DNA from: Pectobacterium aroidearum
GTDB taxonomy: Bacteria; Pseudomonadota; Gammaproteobacteria; Enterobacterales; Enterobacteriaceae
Length of the DNA: 64,000 nt
Reading direction: 5' to 3'
Assembly: GCF_041228105.1 (NCBI RefSeq)
Contig: NZ_CP166097.1
Location: forward strand, 3,906,001-3,970,000
The notes under the pieces are model-generated. The model was not told the DNA's origin and searched no databases. It saw nothing but the letters and a program-made list of their open reading frames with translations. Shown piece by piece: positions 17,004-25,900 of this stretch (position 1 is its first letter; every line of letters begins with the position of its first letter). The position numbers were made by a program, and so were the translations under genes.

Positions 17004-18212
17004 CTACTTCTTAACAGTGACGTTCTTGATTTGCCATGTGCTATCGCTCGTCAGTTTGACGTTCTTCATCGTCACTTCGATCGGCTTTTTCGCGTTCTCG
17101 CCGTTCAGCACAACCACACCTTTGGTTTGGGAGGTAATATCTTTAAACGTAATGTCGCTCCAGTCAGGCACATTACTTCCCTCTTTCTTCTCATATACCG
17201 TATCAATCACAATCGGCTTCGCCACATTCTTCATGACCACATTGCTATACCGAATGCCGTTGACCACCCCGGCAGCCGATTTGTCACTCTTAATGCGCAA
17301 GCCATTCGTGGTGCCATTCATGTTCAGATCATCGATGGTGACATTGTAAACCCCCATCGTTTCGCTGCCGATCGACATACCGTGACCCGTTCCGAATTCA
17401 TTATGCAAAATGGAAATATTGCGTGTCTCGGCACGGCCTTTATAGGCTTTGATCGCCACGTTATCGTCACCCGTCGAAATATTGCTGTGGGCAATCGTGA
17501 TGTTTTTTGATGACATCGGATCGATACCGTCGGTGTTTCTCGCGGTGGACGGGGTTTTGATCGTGGTTTTCCACGCGGTGAAACCATCACCATCGCTGAA
17601 CACGACGTGGAAGTTAGGGGAGTTAATGAGAGAGACGTTATACAGTGTGAAATTCTTACTCTTATTAATCTGAATCAGCCGCGGGGTATTCTGTTTTAGC
17701 TTTTTCACTTTGGCGTCAGCAGCCAGATCCCACCAGCTCACCTTTTTATCCTGAAGCTTCACGCCCCCTTGCCCATCAATGATGCCCGGCCCATAGATTC
17801 CGCTGTTCGTCGTACTCGTGGCGGTAATAAATGCATTACAACCTTTACCGTTGTTATCCACTACGCCACAAGATGACGCCGCATTCTCAAAAGACTTGGC
17901 GTTATTCACAGCTCGTAGCGTCACCCCGCTATCGATTAATAAGCTGACGCCCGAAGGCAGAGAAAGTGGACCGCTCAGAAAGACGGAGGAACTCCCCGTG
18001 CTCAGCCTGACCGCTTTGCCTTGTCCGCAGTTATTCAACGCTTTTTGAATGGCGCTGGTGGCCGTGCTGCTGTCCGCTTTCAGTACCGTACAGGAGGACG
18101 GTGCTTTCGGCTCGCTCACTGTTCGTGAGTCAGAAGCAAATGCCGATGCGCTGAACAGACCGATAAGACCCAGTGATAGTGATAAAACTCGCTTACCTGA
18201 TTGATATTCCAT
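17004..18212 (-). CDS. pehA: Secreted endo-polygalacturonase (GH28)
   Basis: The 402-residue precursor equals the length of the known Pectobacterium PehA. It starts with a Sec signal peptide (hydrophobic core LSLSLGLIGLFSASAFA, cleaved near residue 26) and continues as a right-handed parallel beta-helix. All GH28 signatures are visible: NTDG, GDD, GHG and RIK, at about residues 226-308, which supply the catalytic aspartates, the histidine and the substrate-binding Arg/Lys. It hydrolyses internal alpha-1,4 bonds of de-esterified pectin and in this genus leaves the cell by the type II (Out) pathway. AGGGAAGG upstream supports the ATG at 18212. It is divergent from pelB, with an ERIC element in the presumed leader. 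Confidence 0.96.
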   Translation of the reverse strand: MEYQSGKRVLSLSLGLIGLFSASAFASDSRTVSEPKAPSSCTVLKADSSTATSAIQKALNNCGQGKAVRLSTGSSSVFLSGPLSLPSGVSLLIDSGVTLRAVNNAKSFENAASSCGVVDNNGKGCNAFITATSTTNSGIYGPGIIDGQGGVKLQDKKVSWWDLAADAKVKKLKQNTPRLIQINKSKNFTLYNVSLINSPNFHVVFSDGDGFTAWKTTIKTPSTARNTDGIDPMSSKNITIAHSNISTGDDNVAIKAYKGRAETRNISILHNEFGTGHGMSIGSETMGVYNVTIDDLNMNGTTNGLRIKSDKSAAGVVNGIRYSNVVMKNVAKPIVIDTVYEKKEGSNVPDWSDITFKDITSQTKGVVVLNGENAKKPIEVTMKNVKLTSDSTWQIKNVTVKK

Positions 18213-18225
18213 GTCAAACCTTCCC

Positions 18226-18356
18226 TTATATTCCCGTCATACTTCAAGCCGCAGGTGCGTTGGCTTCTCTTACTCACCCCAGTCACTTACCGGTGTAAGC
18301 TCTTGGGGACTCGTGCGATTGCCGCCTACCCGCAACTCGAATTATTTAGGGTGTAG
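18226..18356. repeat. ERIC element in the pehA 5' leader
   Basis: The segment carries both ERIC ends (CCCGTCATACTTCAAG at one side, GCAACTCGAATTATTTAGG at the other) and the central conserved core (TACTCACCCCAGTCACTTAC, then GTAAGCTC-TTGGGGA). At about 131 bp it is a full-length, single-unit copy. It begins 14 bp upstream of the pehA start codon, so a pehA transcript starting in the AT-rich region beyond would include the whole folded element. Confidence 0.9.
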
Positions 18357-18872
18357 ATATCCGCAACGTTATCGTGACTAAAAAGGAATTCCATTTTCCT
18401 TTGGGTTAATAGGAAAAATAAAACGCCTTTATAGAAACTAAAAATTGTCGAACATGCATATGTAGATTAATAAAAAGTCCATTTACATAAAAAGTTGTCT
18501 ATTTTTTAGAAAAGGCATTCTGTTTTATGCGTGATTAAATTATCACCAGAAAATTAAATGAAGTATCAACAGAACGTGGAAAGAAACCGAATCCTGTCAC
18601 GAGCAGTAAAGGGGGAGTGGTAAGATTTTTATCTCTTCAAGCCATTCACTTTTCTTATTTCTTTAATAAGAACCTTCCGAATATTTATTAGTTCATAACA
18701 AATAATTAAATAAAATATAATAAACAAAAGATAAAATTAAATATAAAATAATCACAGAGTAAATTAAATAATCTGATTAATCTCAACAATTCTGACGAAT
18801 CATTATTCATTTCAAATTCTCTGCTATATAATCCTTTTCGATGCGCAAGGACTCCCTCTTTATTTAGAATAA
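18357..18872. promoter_or_regulatory. AT-rich divergent control region of pehA and pelB
   Basis: This roughly 500 bp segment is very AT-rich, with long A/T tracts at 18690-18790, and contains no credible gene. Regulation of pectinase genes by KdgR, CRP and H-NS-like proteins is known in soft-rot bacteria, and the A/T tracts would suit such control. I could not find a convincing full KdgR palindrome by eye, so no operator is assigned. Confidence 0.5.
18804..18832 (+). promoter_or_regulatory. Candidate pelB promoter
   Basis: A perfect TATAAT -10 hexamer lies at 18827-18832, with a poor -35 (TATTCA at 18804-18809, 17 bp spacing). A weak -35 fits a promoter that needs an activator. It would give a leader of about 75 bases before the pelB ATG at 18915. 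Confidence 0.5.
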
Positions 18873-18914
18873 ATGAAGAGAAAAAATATCCGTTTAATTT
18901 ACAAGGAAAAACAC

Positions 18915-19970
18915 ATGTTTAAGTATTTAACACCGATATTTTTATGTACTGCTGCTTTTTCTTTTCAGGCTCAAGCTGATGACACCATGCTGATGCTGCT
19001 GAAAAAAGATAATGCCACCTATTTAAGCTGGTCTACCGATGCAGGCAACCTTGTTCGCCAGGATGTGTATCGCAGCACCAGTAATAATCAGGCGAGCAGC
19101 GAAAAAATTGCAGAGCTCAATTCCACCGACAGAACCTTTACCGATTTAACCGCCAATCCAAAGTCGGATTATTGGTATTGGGTGGATACCGTTAGCGGCA
19201 ATAATAATGTACTGAAGTCCAACGCGGCACCGACCAACCCAAGCCTGGAGCCAGCACCACTGCGCGCTGCTTCACTTAAAGCAGCCAGTTCAGAATGTAA
19301 AGCGGGAGCGGTAATTAAAGATAAAACCGTCGACTGCGGGGGAATTACTCTGGGTCTGAGCTGTAAGGGCGACAGTGATAAGCAACCTCCCGTTATCACG
19401 CTGGAAAATGCCACCATTAAAAACCTGCGCATCTCCGAAAAAGGCGGTTCTGACGGTATCCACTGTAAATCAGGCAACTGCCGTATCGAAAACGTAATCT
19501 GGGAAGATATCTGTGAAGATGCGGCGACCAACAACGGCAAAACCCTGACCATCGTCGGCGGTGTCGCACATAACACCACCAATGGCCCTGGCGGCAAGCC
19601 GGACAAAGTACTGCAACAGAATGCCAAAAACAGCCACACTATCGTACAGGGCAACTTCACTCTGACGGGTCAACACGGCAAACTGTGGCGTTCTTGCGGT
19701 GACTGCACCAACAACGGCGGTCCACGCAACCTCACCATTATTAGCGCAACCGTTAACGGCACCATTGATAGCATCGCGGGCGTAAACCGTAACTTTGGTG
19801 ATGTCGCTGAAATCCGCGATCTGCGTATTAAAAACTACAAAGAAGGCAAACCGCCTGTATGTGAAGAGTTTACCGGTGTAGAAAAAGGCAAAGGTAACTC
19901 TCCTAAACACGGTGAATTCTGGGATACCAAGAACTGCAAAGTCAGCCGTTCAAACGTTAAAGCTCTGTAA
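18915..19970 (+). CDS. pelB: Secreted pectate lyase, PL3 family with N-terminal Fn3-like domain
   Basis: I start at ATG 18915, which has AAGGA seven bases upstream and yields a clean signal peptide (MFKYLTPIFLCTAAFSFQAQA). The longer frame from 18873 would bury that signal. The 351-residue protein has an Fn3-like domain (about 22-105; YLSW, VYRST, YWYWVD strands), a Pro/Ala linker (about 110-130), and a PL3 beta-helix catalytic domain with paired cysteines. It cleaves polygalacturonate by calcium-dependent beta-elimination. A PL3 lyase next to pehA matches the pelB-pehA pair described in Pectobacterium carotovorum, and the Dickeya PelI protein has the same Fn3-PL3 layout. Confidence 0.93.
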   Translation: MFKYLTPIFLCTAAFSFQAQADDTMLMLLKKDNATYLSWSTDAGNLVRQDVYRSTSNNQASSEKIAELNSTDRTFTDLTANPKSDYWYWVDTVSGNNNVLKSNAAPTNPSLEPAPLRAASLKAASSECKAGAVIKDKTVDCGGITLGLSCKGDSDKQPPVITLENATIKNLRISEKGGSDGIHCKSGNCRIENVIWEDICEDAATNNGKTLTIVGGVAHNTTNGPGGKPDKVLQQNAKNSHTIVQGNFTLTGQHGKLWRSCGDCTNNGGPRNLTIISATVNGTIDSIAGVNRNFGDVAEIRDLRIKNYKEGKPPVCEEFTGVEKGKGNSPKHGEFWDTKNCKVSRSNVKAL

Positions 19971-20034
19971 TTCTGCCAGCAAAGTTCACGTCTAAGTTGC
20001 TATATCCTCTGGGGTTCTGACGCATCAGTCCTCA

Positions 20035-20073
20035 ACAGACCGTGCTTATTCAAGCACGGTCTGTTCTATTTCA
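20035..20073 (+). terminator. Intrinsic terminator after pelB
   Basis: A perfect 13 bp stem (20035-20047 with 20052-20064) closes on a 4-base loop and is followed by the T-rich TCTATTTC. It lies 65 bp past the pelB stop. Its right end touches the uxuA stop codon on the other strand. Confidence 0.8.
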
Positions 20074-21270
20074 TTGCCCTTGCTGCAATTCGGTAAACAG
20101 CGTGCGCTTCAGCGCCAGTTCAACACCACGCAACTCCGCCAGCCCTTTCAGACGACCAATGGCCGAGTAGCCGGGATTGGTTTTCTTCTTCAGATCGTCC
20201 AGCATTTGGTGCCCGTGATCCGGACGCATCGGGATCGGACGGCGATCGCCCGCCTTCTGACGACGTAGCTCCTCCGCCAGAATGGCATTAATGATCGCCA
20301 CCATATCCACATCCCCTTGCAAATGCGCTCCTTCGTGGAAGGAATTGGGATTGTCTTCGCGACAGGTCGCACGCAGATGAGTGAAATGCACGCGATCGGC
20401 AAACGTTTCCAGCATCGTAACCAAATCGTTATCGGCCCGTACGCCGTAAGAACCTGTACAGAAGGTAAAGCCGTTATGCAGGCTATCGACCGTCTGTTTC
20501 AGCCAGCGCATGTCGTCAATGGTGGACATCACCCGCGGTAGCCCAAGGATTGGACGCGGCGGATCGTCAGGGTGAATTGCAAGGCGAATACCTGCCGCTT
20601 CCGCAACAGGCACAATCTCACGCAGGAAATGCCCAAGATGCTCACGCAGTTTGGCATGGTCGATGCCATCATACTCTGCCAGACGGCTACGGAATTGCTC
20701 CAGCGTATAGCCCTCTTCAGACCCCGGCAGACCCGCGATAATATTCCCCGTCAGACGCGCAATCTCTTCTTCACTCATCGTTCGGAAGTAATCGGCAGCC
20801 TGTGCCTGTTCATCTGCCGTGTAATCTTTTTCGGCACCGTGGCGTTTTAGGATGTGCAGCTCAAAAGCCGCAAAGGCAATATGATCGAAACGCAGCGCTT
20901 TTGAACCATCCGGCAGAACATACTCCAGATCGGTTCGCGTCCAGTCCAATACAGGCATGAAGTTATAGCACACGGTATCAATCCCGCACTGCGCCAGGTT
21001 GCGCAGCGATTGCTGGTAATTGGCAATATGCTGCTGATAATTCCCCGTCTGGGTTTTGATCTCTTCATGAACCGGTACGCTTTCCACCACCGACCACACT
21101 AGCCCCTTCGCCTTCAATTCGGCTTTGCGCTTTTCAATCTCCTCAATCGACCAGATTTCGCCATTGGGGATGTGGTGCAGCGCCGTCACCACGCCGGTCG
21201 CTCCCGCCTGCCGAACATCATCCAGTGAGACAGGATCGTTCGGGCCGTACCAACGCCAGGTTTGTTCCAT
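20071..21270 (-). CDS. uxuA: D-mannonate dehydratase
   Basis: This 399-residue protein matches the UxuA family closely in length and motifs ([10 protein letters not shown] start, [32 protein letters not shown]), the latter including metal-binding His/Cys/Asp residues of the TIM barrel. It dehydrates D-mannonate to 2-keto-3-deoxygluconate, the step of glucuronate catabolism that feeds the same pool as galacturonate from pectin. It stands alone here: uxuB is not adjacent. The ExuR/UxuR-type regulator lies just upstream on the same strand, and a candidate operator is found in its 5' region, suggesting hexuronate-inducible expression. Confidence 0.96.
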   Translation of the reverse strand: MEQTWRWYGPNDPVSLDDVRQAGATGVVTALHHIPNGEIWSIEEIEKRKAELKAKGLVWSVVESVPVHEEIKTQTGNYQQHIANYQQSLRNLAQCGIDTVCYNFMPVLDWTRTDLEYVLPDGSKALRFDHIAFAAFELHILKRHGAEKDYTADEQAQAADYFRTMSEEEIARLTGNIIAGLPGSEEGYTLEQFRSRLAEYDGIDHAKLREHLGHFLREIVPVAEAAGIRLAIHPDDPPRPILGLPRVMSTIDDMRWLKQTVDSLHNGFTFCTGSYGVRADNDLVTMLETFADRVHFTHLRATCREDNPNSFHEGAHLQGDVDMVAIINAILAEELRRQKAGDRRPIPMRPDHGHQMLDDLKKKTNPGYSAIGRLKGLAELRGVELALKRTLFTELQQGQ

Positions 21271-21359
21271 ACCGAGTTACCTTTTTCGCCAAGATAGTTG
21301 TTTCATCAATAATGAGGAAAAGCCTACCTCACCAGAACAAAGTGTCAAACGAAACACAC

Positions 21360-21377
21360 AAATTGATTGACCAATTA
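21360..21377. promoter_or_regulatory. Candidate ExuR/UxuR operator upstream of uxuA
   Basis: The 18-mer AAATTGATTGACCAATTA matches the E. coli UxuR/ExuR palindrome (AAATTGGTATACCAATTT) at 14 of 18 positions, with both conserved half-sites (AAATTG and CCAATT) intact. It lies about 90 bp upstream of the uxuA start codon and downstream of the regulator gene, an appropriate place for repression. Confidence 0.55.
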
Positions 21378-21532
21378 CACAAAAAAACCGTTTTTTGGCC
21401 TAATACCTGTAAAAAAAGCTATAAATGTGAAGATAAAATAAGGAAATTGATTTTTTGGTCTGATATCTCTCTCTCCGTGCACCGATGTGATGCAGGAGAG
21501 CAAGTGTACGCAGAAAGGAAATATCGGGGGAA

Positions 21533-22267
21533 TCAGGATTCCAGACGGGAGGGAACGGACTCGAACAGGTAACCATCGAACGCCGGATCGTCCACGTTCG
21601 AGATTTCCAGCAGTTTGATTTTTACGTTCTCCAGATGCTGCCACATCGCCTGACGCGCCATATTTACATCACGACGAGACACGGCGCGCAGGATCTGCTC
21701 ATGATCGTCCAGCCACTGGCGCTGATAGCTGAAATCTTCGGTATGGGAGTGGATGCCCTGCCACATCGGGCTGCGTTTACGCGCCTGCCACACCTCATAC
21801 ACCATGTTGGCTAAGACGCTGTTTTGGGTAGACTGCGCCAGCAGGCAATGGAATTGTTCATCGGCGCTTTCATCCACGCTGCCGTTCTCAAGCGACGCCC
21901 TTTCTTGTTCAATGGCCTGCCGCATTTTCACGATGTCGCTTTTGGTCGCCTGCATGGCGGCAAACGCAGCAACTTCGCCCTCCAGCAGTTGACGCGCCTG
22001 CATCAACTCAAAGGGGCCATAGCCGCTGTCCACTACACCCTCCTTTCCCTGCGTGGTCGGCAGTTGCATGACATAAACGCCAGAACCTTTACGCACCTCG
22101 ATCAGCTTTTCCAGCTCCAGCATGATCAGCGCTTCACGCACCACGCTACGGCTGACGTTATAGGTTTCAGCAATATCACGCTCGGGAGGCAAGCGATCGC
22201 CAATCTGATAGTTGCCCTTCAGAATTTCCGCGCGAAGATTGTCGCCAATCTGCTGATATAAACGCAT
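21533..22267 (-). CDS. GntR/FadR-family hexuronate regulator (ExuR/UxuR type)
   Basis: The 244-residue protein has an N-terminal winged helix (LYQQIGDNLRAEI, GDRLPPERDIA, VSRSVVREALIMLE, VRKGSGVYV) and a C-terminal all-helical FCD ligand domain with conserved acidic and histidine residues. The DNA-binding half looks closer to ExuR than to UxuR of E. coli, but I cannot decide between the two by eye, so no symbol is given. Its position beside uxuA and near pehA/pelB supports control by galacturonate or fructuronate-type ligands. It is transcribed toward uxuA, with a 262 bp gap. Confidence 0.85.
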   Translation of the reverse strand: MRLYQQIGDNLRAEILKGNYQIGDRLPPERDIAETYNVSRSVVREALIMLELEKLIEVRKGSGVYVMQLPTTQGKEGVVDSGYGPFELMQARQLLEGEVAAFAAMQATKSDIVKMRQAIEQERASLENGSVDESADEQFHCLLAQSTQNSVLANMVYEVWQARKRSPMWQGIHSHTEDFSYQRQWLDDHEQILRAVSRRDVNMARQAMWQHLENVKIKLLEISNVDDPAFDGYLFESVPSRLES

Positions 22268-22478
22268 ACCGCCATCCCTTTATTCAACATCGGCCATCGC
22301 AATATTGGCCTGACCAAAAGACAGAAAAATGCCCAATTTGTCTGAAGTATAACATGAAGCCCCACTACGCCGCACGTTGAGCAATCTGCACGCGAAATAA
22401 TTTCAGATATAGTGTTGTCGAAACGCCATTACCCCGTTCGCGATCAGGTTGATGTTGCCCAATCGGCAAGGAGCATAA

Positions 22479-23672
22479 ATGACAATAAACGTATTCCGGT
22501 TCGTTTCGTGGACCACCTGGAAGCAGGTGATGGCGAGCCTGTTCGCTCTGATCGGTGTGCTTTTTATTGTGGGGTGCAATAGCAATCCGCGTGATATCAC
22601 ACCATTAGGACAAGCGTCATTCGAGCGTTATCAGCAAGACACGACGCGTTGGGTAGAACAACACCGCGCCTTCCAAACCACGGATAAACAGCTGGAATTA
22701 CGCTGGAACACCCCCAGCGAAACGCGCCCTGCGGGTCAGCCGCATAAAGCGATTTTGCTGGTGCACGGGCTGGGAGATTCACCCGGCTCATTCATTGACG
22801 TCACGCCGCAATTGGTCAAACAGGGATTTCTGGTCAGAACCGTGCTGCTACCGGGGCATGGCACCCAGCCATCCGATCTGCTGCACGTCACCGTCGATGA
22901 CTGGCGCGAAGTCGTCGCCGAGCAGGCCGCTATTCTCAGTAAAGAAGTCGATGAGGTCTATCTGGGCGGCTTTTCCACCGGTGGCAATCTGGTGCTGGAA
23001 TACGCGTTGCAACACCCTGAAATCAAAGGGCTGGTGCTGTTTTCGCCCGCGATTAAATCCAATGAAAAATATGACTTCATGACGCCGCTGCTGTCGGTGT
23101 TTACCGACTGGCTGATGCCGCCTCGCCCCGGCTACCCACAGCAGTTAGCAACCCGCTATATGCGCGTGCCGACCAACGGCTTCGCCCAATATTATTATTC
23201 CAGTAGCGGTGTTCGTTCACAGCTCGCCAAAAAGCCTTATGACAAACCGGTATTAATCGTGCTGGCAGAGCATGATTCCGTCGTCGATACGGCCTATATT
23301 GTCAATATGTTCGATACCCAGTTTACCCACCCGCGCAGCCGACTGATCTGGTATGGTGATCGCCCTGCCGGTGTCCACTCCTCGCGCGTTTTGGTGCGTA
23401 CGGGTTCGCTGCCAGACTGGCGCATCAGCCAGTTCTCGCACATGTCGCTCCTGTTTTCGCCAGACAATAAGGAATACGGCAAAACCGGTGCGATTGTCAT
23501 TTGCGCTAATGGACAAACCAATAGCGACCTGGCGGCCTGTGCGGATCGCAGTACACTGTGGTATTCCGACTGGGGATACGTGGAAAACGGCAAAACCCAC
23601 GTGCGCCTGACCTTTAACCCCTATTTCGACTGGCAAAATCAGATCATGGCCAACGTATTGGACGCGCAATAG
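22479..23672 (+). CDS. Lipoprotein alpha/beta hydrolase (serine esterase-like), function unknown
   Basis: The ATG at 22479 has AAGGAG eight bases upstream. The 397-residue product has a lipoprotein-type signal (LFIVGC, Cys33 as the acylated residue) and an alpha/beta hydrolase core: HG oxyanion motif (ILLVHGLGD), nucleophile elbow GFSTG with Ser166, a late Asp (LAEHDSVVD) and a His (QFSHMS). It therefore probably acts as an esterase or lipase anchored in the envelope. The substrate is unknown. The regulator on its left is divergent and an ERIC composite lies on its right, so it appears to be a single-gene unit. Confidence 0.75.
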   Translation: MTINVFRFVSWTTWKQVMASLFALIGVLFIVGCNSNPRDITPLGQASFERYQQDTTRWVEQHRAFQTTDKQLELRWNTPSETRPAGQPHKAILLVHGLGDSPGSFIDVTPQLVKQGFLVRTVLLPGHGTQPSDLLHVTVDDWREVVAEQAAILSKEVDEVYLGGFSTGGNLVLEYALQHPEIKGLVLFSPAIKSNEKYDFMTPLLSVFTDWLMPPRPGYPQQLATRYMRVPTNGFAQYYYSSSGVRSQLAKKPYDKPVLIVLAEHDSVVDTAYIVNMFDTQFTHPRSRLIWYGDRPAGVHSSRVLVRTGSLPDWRISQFSHMSLLFSPDNKEYGKTGAIVICANGQTNSDLAACADRSTLWYSDWGYVENGKTHVRLTFNPYFDWQNQIMANVLDAQ

Positions 23673-23683
23673 CACAGGTGTCT

Positions 23684-24018
23684 CCCTAAATAATTCGAGT
23701 TGCAGGACAAAACGTTATCGTTTTGAACAACACGAAGTGTTGACCCTTTAGGGCGAGGCTCATTTATGCGCCTCGTAACGCGGCAACCGCGCGACAAATC
23801 GGTTTTAAACCGATTTGAACAGCGCTAGCGCTAGCCCGAAGGGGGAACCTCATTTATGAGGTTCATTAATCCCCAGGAGCTTACACCAGTAAGTGACTGG
23901 GGTGAGTAAGGACAAATCGGCTTAGCCGATTTAAACGCCGCTTGCGGTGGCCCTTTAGGTCGAGGCTCAAAGATGAGCCGAGTATTGCCAACGCATCTGC
24001 GGCTCGAAGTATGACGGG
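23684..24018. repeat. Composite ERIC element with two internal insertions
   Basis: Both ERIC ends are present (CCTAAATAATTCGAGTTGCA and GAAGTATGACGGG) and the core lies at 23865-23912 (ATCCCCAGGAGCTTACACCA, then GTAAGTGACTGGGGTGAG). The whole is about 335 bp instead of the usual 127. Extra sequence of about 158 bp sits left of the core and about 70 bp right of it. The extra parts are rich in perfect palindromes: 23796-23816, 23821-23832, 23845-23864 and 23914-23932. A CCCTTTAGG-CGAGGCTCA module occurs on both sides. Confidence 0.88.
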
Positions 24019-24086
24019 AGTTGTCATCATTTGGTCATCAAGGTCGGGTATTTTGACTTAAAGACAAATCCGCCCAAAGATTAGCC

Positions 24087-25331
24087 ATGATCGCCATGCC
24101 CGTTCCTTGCGCCCGACCGCTCCTCCGGGGTACACCGGTGGCGCGAGATCTTTGCATTCCCTTGCCGGACGTTTCTCCTAACACCGACAACGCCACCGTA
24201 TTGCAGTTATTCAGTAAAAATAAAGAGTGGGTCAGCCTGCCTGTCGTTGAGGATGGACGCCCTTTTGGCTTAATCAACCGCCACATTTTTCTCTCACAGA
24301 TGTCGCGGCCTTTTTATCGCGAACTGTACGATAAAAAGAGCTGCATCGCGTTTATGGATAAAAATCCGCTGATTGTTGATGCGCTGGCGTCGTTAAACGA
24401 CGTTGCCGATCAAACGGTGATCACCGGTGATAAATCGCTGACGGATGGCTTTATGATCACCGAGAATGGGCGTTATATCGGTATCGGACTGGGCATCGAT
24501 TTGATCAAGGCCGTCTCCGATATGCACCTGCGCCAGCATCAGCAGATTATGCAGAGCATCGAATATGCCAGTGTGATTCAGGCCGCGATGCTGACGACAT
24601 CAACGCAGGCGATGTCCCGCACGCTTGCCGACTGGTGTTTAGCCTGGGAACCGCGAGACTGTGTCGGCGGCGACTGCTATGCCTTTAAAACCTACCAGAA
24701 CGGCTGGTTTGCTGCCGTCGCAGACTGTACCGGACACGGCGTGCCCGGCGCATTTATGACGCTGATTTTCTCTTCCGCATTAGAGCAGGCGCTGACACAA
24801 CACGGTCCGATGCTGCCAGCGCAGCTATTACAGGCAATCAACCGCCATATTAAAGATACGCTGGGGCAGCGTGACGAAACGCGCCAGCTCTCTAGCTCTA
24901 ACGACGGCTGCGACGCCATGCTGGTGTTCTGCGATATGACGCGCAATACGCTGACGTTTGCCGGCGCGAGGATGCCAGCCTTCATGCTGCAACGCCAGAA
25001 CGGACAGCTGACGCCACTCCAGTGCGATCGAATGGGAATCGGTTATACCGAAACGCCTTATGACTACCAGTGGTCGAGCTATGAATTGCCGCTCCATGAT
25101 AACGATATGTTTTTTACCACCACGGACGGATTGACGGACCAAATCGGCGGAGAACGCAGGATTATGTTTGGAAAACGCCGGCTACAGGAGCATCTCCAGC
25201 ACTATCAACACCAGCCGATGCGTGAACTGGCTAACCAGCTTCTGTCGGCACACAAGATCTACCAGGGCGATCAGACCCGACGAGACGATTTAACTTTTTG
25301 GGGCTTCCGACATTGTTCGACTTTTGTTTAA
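24087..25331 (+). CDS. SiaA-like PP2C/SpoIIE phosphatase with N-terminal CBS-like region
   Basis: The C-terminal half (about 170-410) of this 414-residue protein is a PP2C/SpoIIE-type serine/threonine phosphatase with all metal-site motifs: GGDCYAF, VADCTGHGVPGAFMT, TTDGLTDQ and RRDDLTFWGF. The linker QQIMQSIEYASVIQAAML is typical of SiaA-type proteins. Unlike Pseudomonas SiaA, there is no transmembrane sensor or HAMP. Instead, residues about 28-150 resemble a CBS pair (LPVVEDGRPFGLINR, GFMITENGRYIGIG). It should dephosphorylate the SiaC-like protein encoded two genes downstream. The start at ATG 24087 lacks a clear ribosome binding site; in-frame ATG 24096 is possible. Confidence 0.82.
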   Translation: MIAMPVPCARPLLRGTPVARDLCIPLPDVSPNTDNATVLQLFSKNKEWVSLPVVEDGRPFGLINRHIFLSQMSRPFYRELYDKKSCIAFMDKNPLIVDALASLNDVADQTVITGDKSLTDGFMITENGRYIGIGLGIDLIKAVSDMHLRQHQQIMQSIEYASVIQAAMLTTSTQAMSRTLADWCLAWEPRDCVGGDCYAFKTYQNGWFAAVADCTGHGVPGAFMTLIFSSALEQALTQHGPMLPAQLLQAINRHIKDTLGQRDETRQLSSSNDGCDAMLVFCDMTRNTLTFAGARMPAFMLQRQNGQLTPLQCDRMGIGYTETPYDYQWSSYELPLHDNDMFFTTTDGLTDQIGGERRIMFGKRRLQEHLQHYQHQPMRELANQLLSAHKIYQGDQTRRDDLTFWGFRHCSTFV

Positions 25332-25344
25332 TCAGGCAGGCAGA

Positions 25345-25899
25345 ATGATGCCAAACATCAAATACACTGAATTTTTTTCGCCCTCGCACCAGCATGACAT
25401 CACGCTGTATTACGTGGGCTATTTTTCACAAAACATCATCAGTTCACTGGCTGAAACCATGCGGCTACAGCTGGAGAAAAAGCAGCTTCCTGCCGGTATC
25501 CGCCGTCGACTGTTCTCTACCTTCGTCGAAATGGTGCAGAACATTACCCGCTATTCCGCCGCCCCGCTAACGGCGCTCGATCAACCCGTCGAGGTCCGTC
25601 ATGGCTCCGTCTGTCTGGGTTACGAAAATGGCAAATACTTCCTGCTGTGCGCTAACCCGATACACCCCGACGATGTCGAGACGCTGCGGGGACGCCTTGA
25701 GCCGCTGCGTGGCATGACGCTTGATGAAATCCGACTCGCGTACAAGGCCTCTCTGCGTGATGAAACCCCGTCATCAAGCAAAGGCGCGGATATGGGGTTG
25801 TTAACCGTCGCGCGTGATGCCAGTGAGCCACTCCAGTTTACGTTTCGGGCCGACGCATCAACGGGGCTATCTACGTTTTATCTGAAGGCAATCATTTGA
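25345..25899 (+). CDS. SiaB-like protein kinase (HATPase fold)
   Basis: The start is set at ATG 25345 (AGGCAGG just upstream) in preference to an in-frame TTG at 25324 that overlaps the previous gene. The product of about 184 residues carries HATPase signs: N-box-like FVEMVQNITRYS and a G-box-like KGADMGLLTVAR. It matches the SiaB family, which in Pseudomonas phosphorylates SiaC. Position between the phosphatase gene and the SiaC-like gene, with a one-base gap to the latter, supports this role. Confidence 0.8.
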   Translation: MMPNIKYTEFFSPSHQHDITLYYVGYFSQNIISSLAETMRLQLEKKQLPAGIRRRLFSTFVEMVQNITRYSAAPLTALDQPVEVRHGSVCLGYENGKYFLLCANPIHPDDVETLRGRLEPLRGMTLDEIRLAYKASLRDETPSSSKGADMGLLTVARDASEPLQFTFRADASTGLSTFYLKAII

Positions 25900-25900
25900 C

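Noticed and set aside
16995..17510. Plus-strand 171-codon frame opposite pehA
   Set aside because: It lies wholly antisense to a well-supported enzyme gene and has a composition typical of a shadow frame.
18357..18830. Possible KdgR operators between pehA and pelB
   Set aside because: Only half-site-like matches such as TTCATTTCA near 18805 were found; none reached a symmetric consensus by eye.
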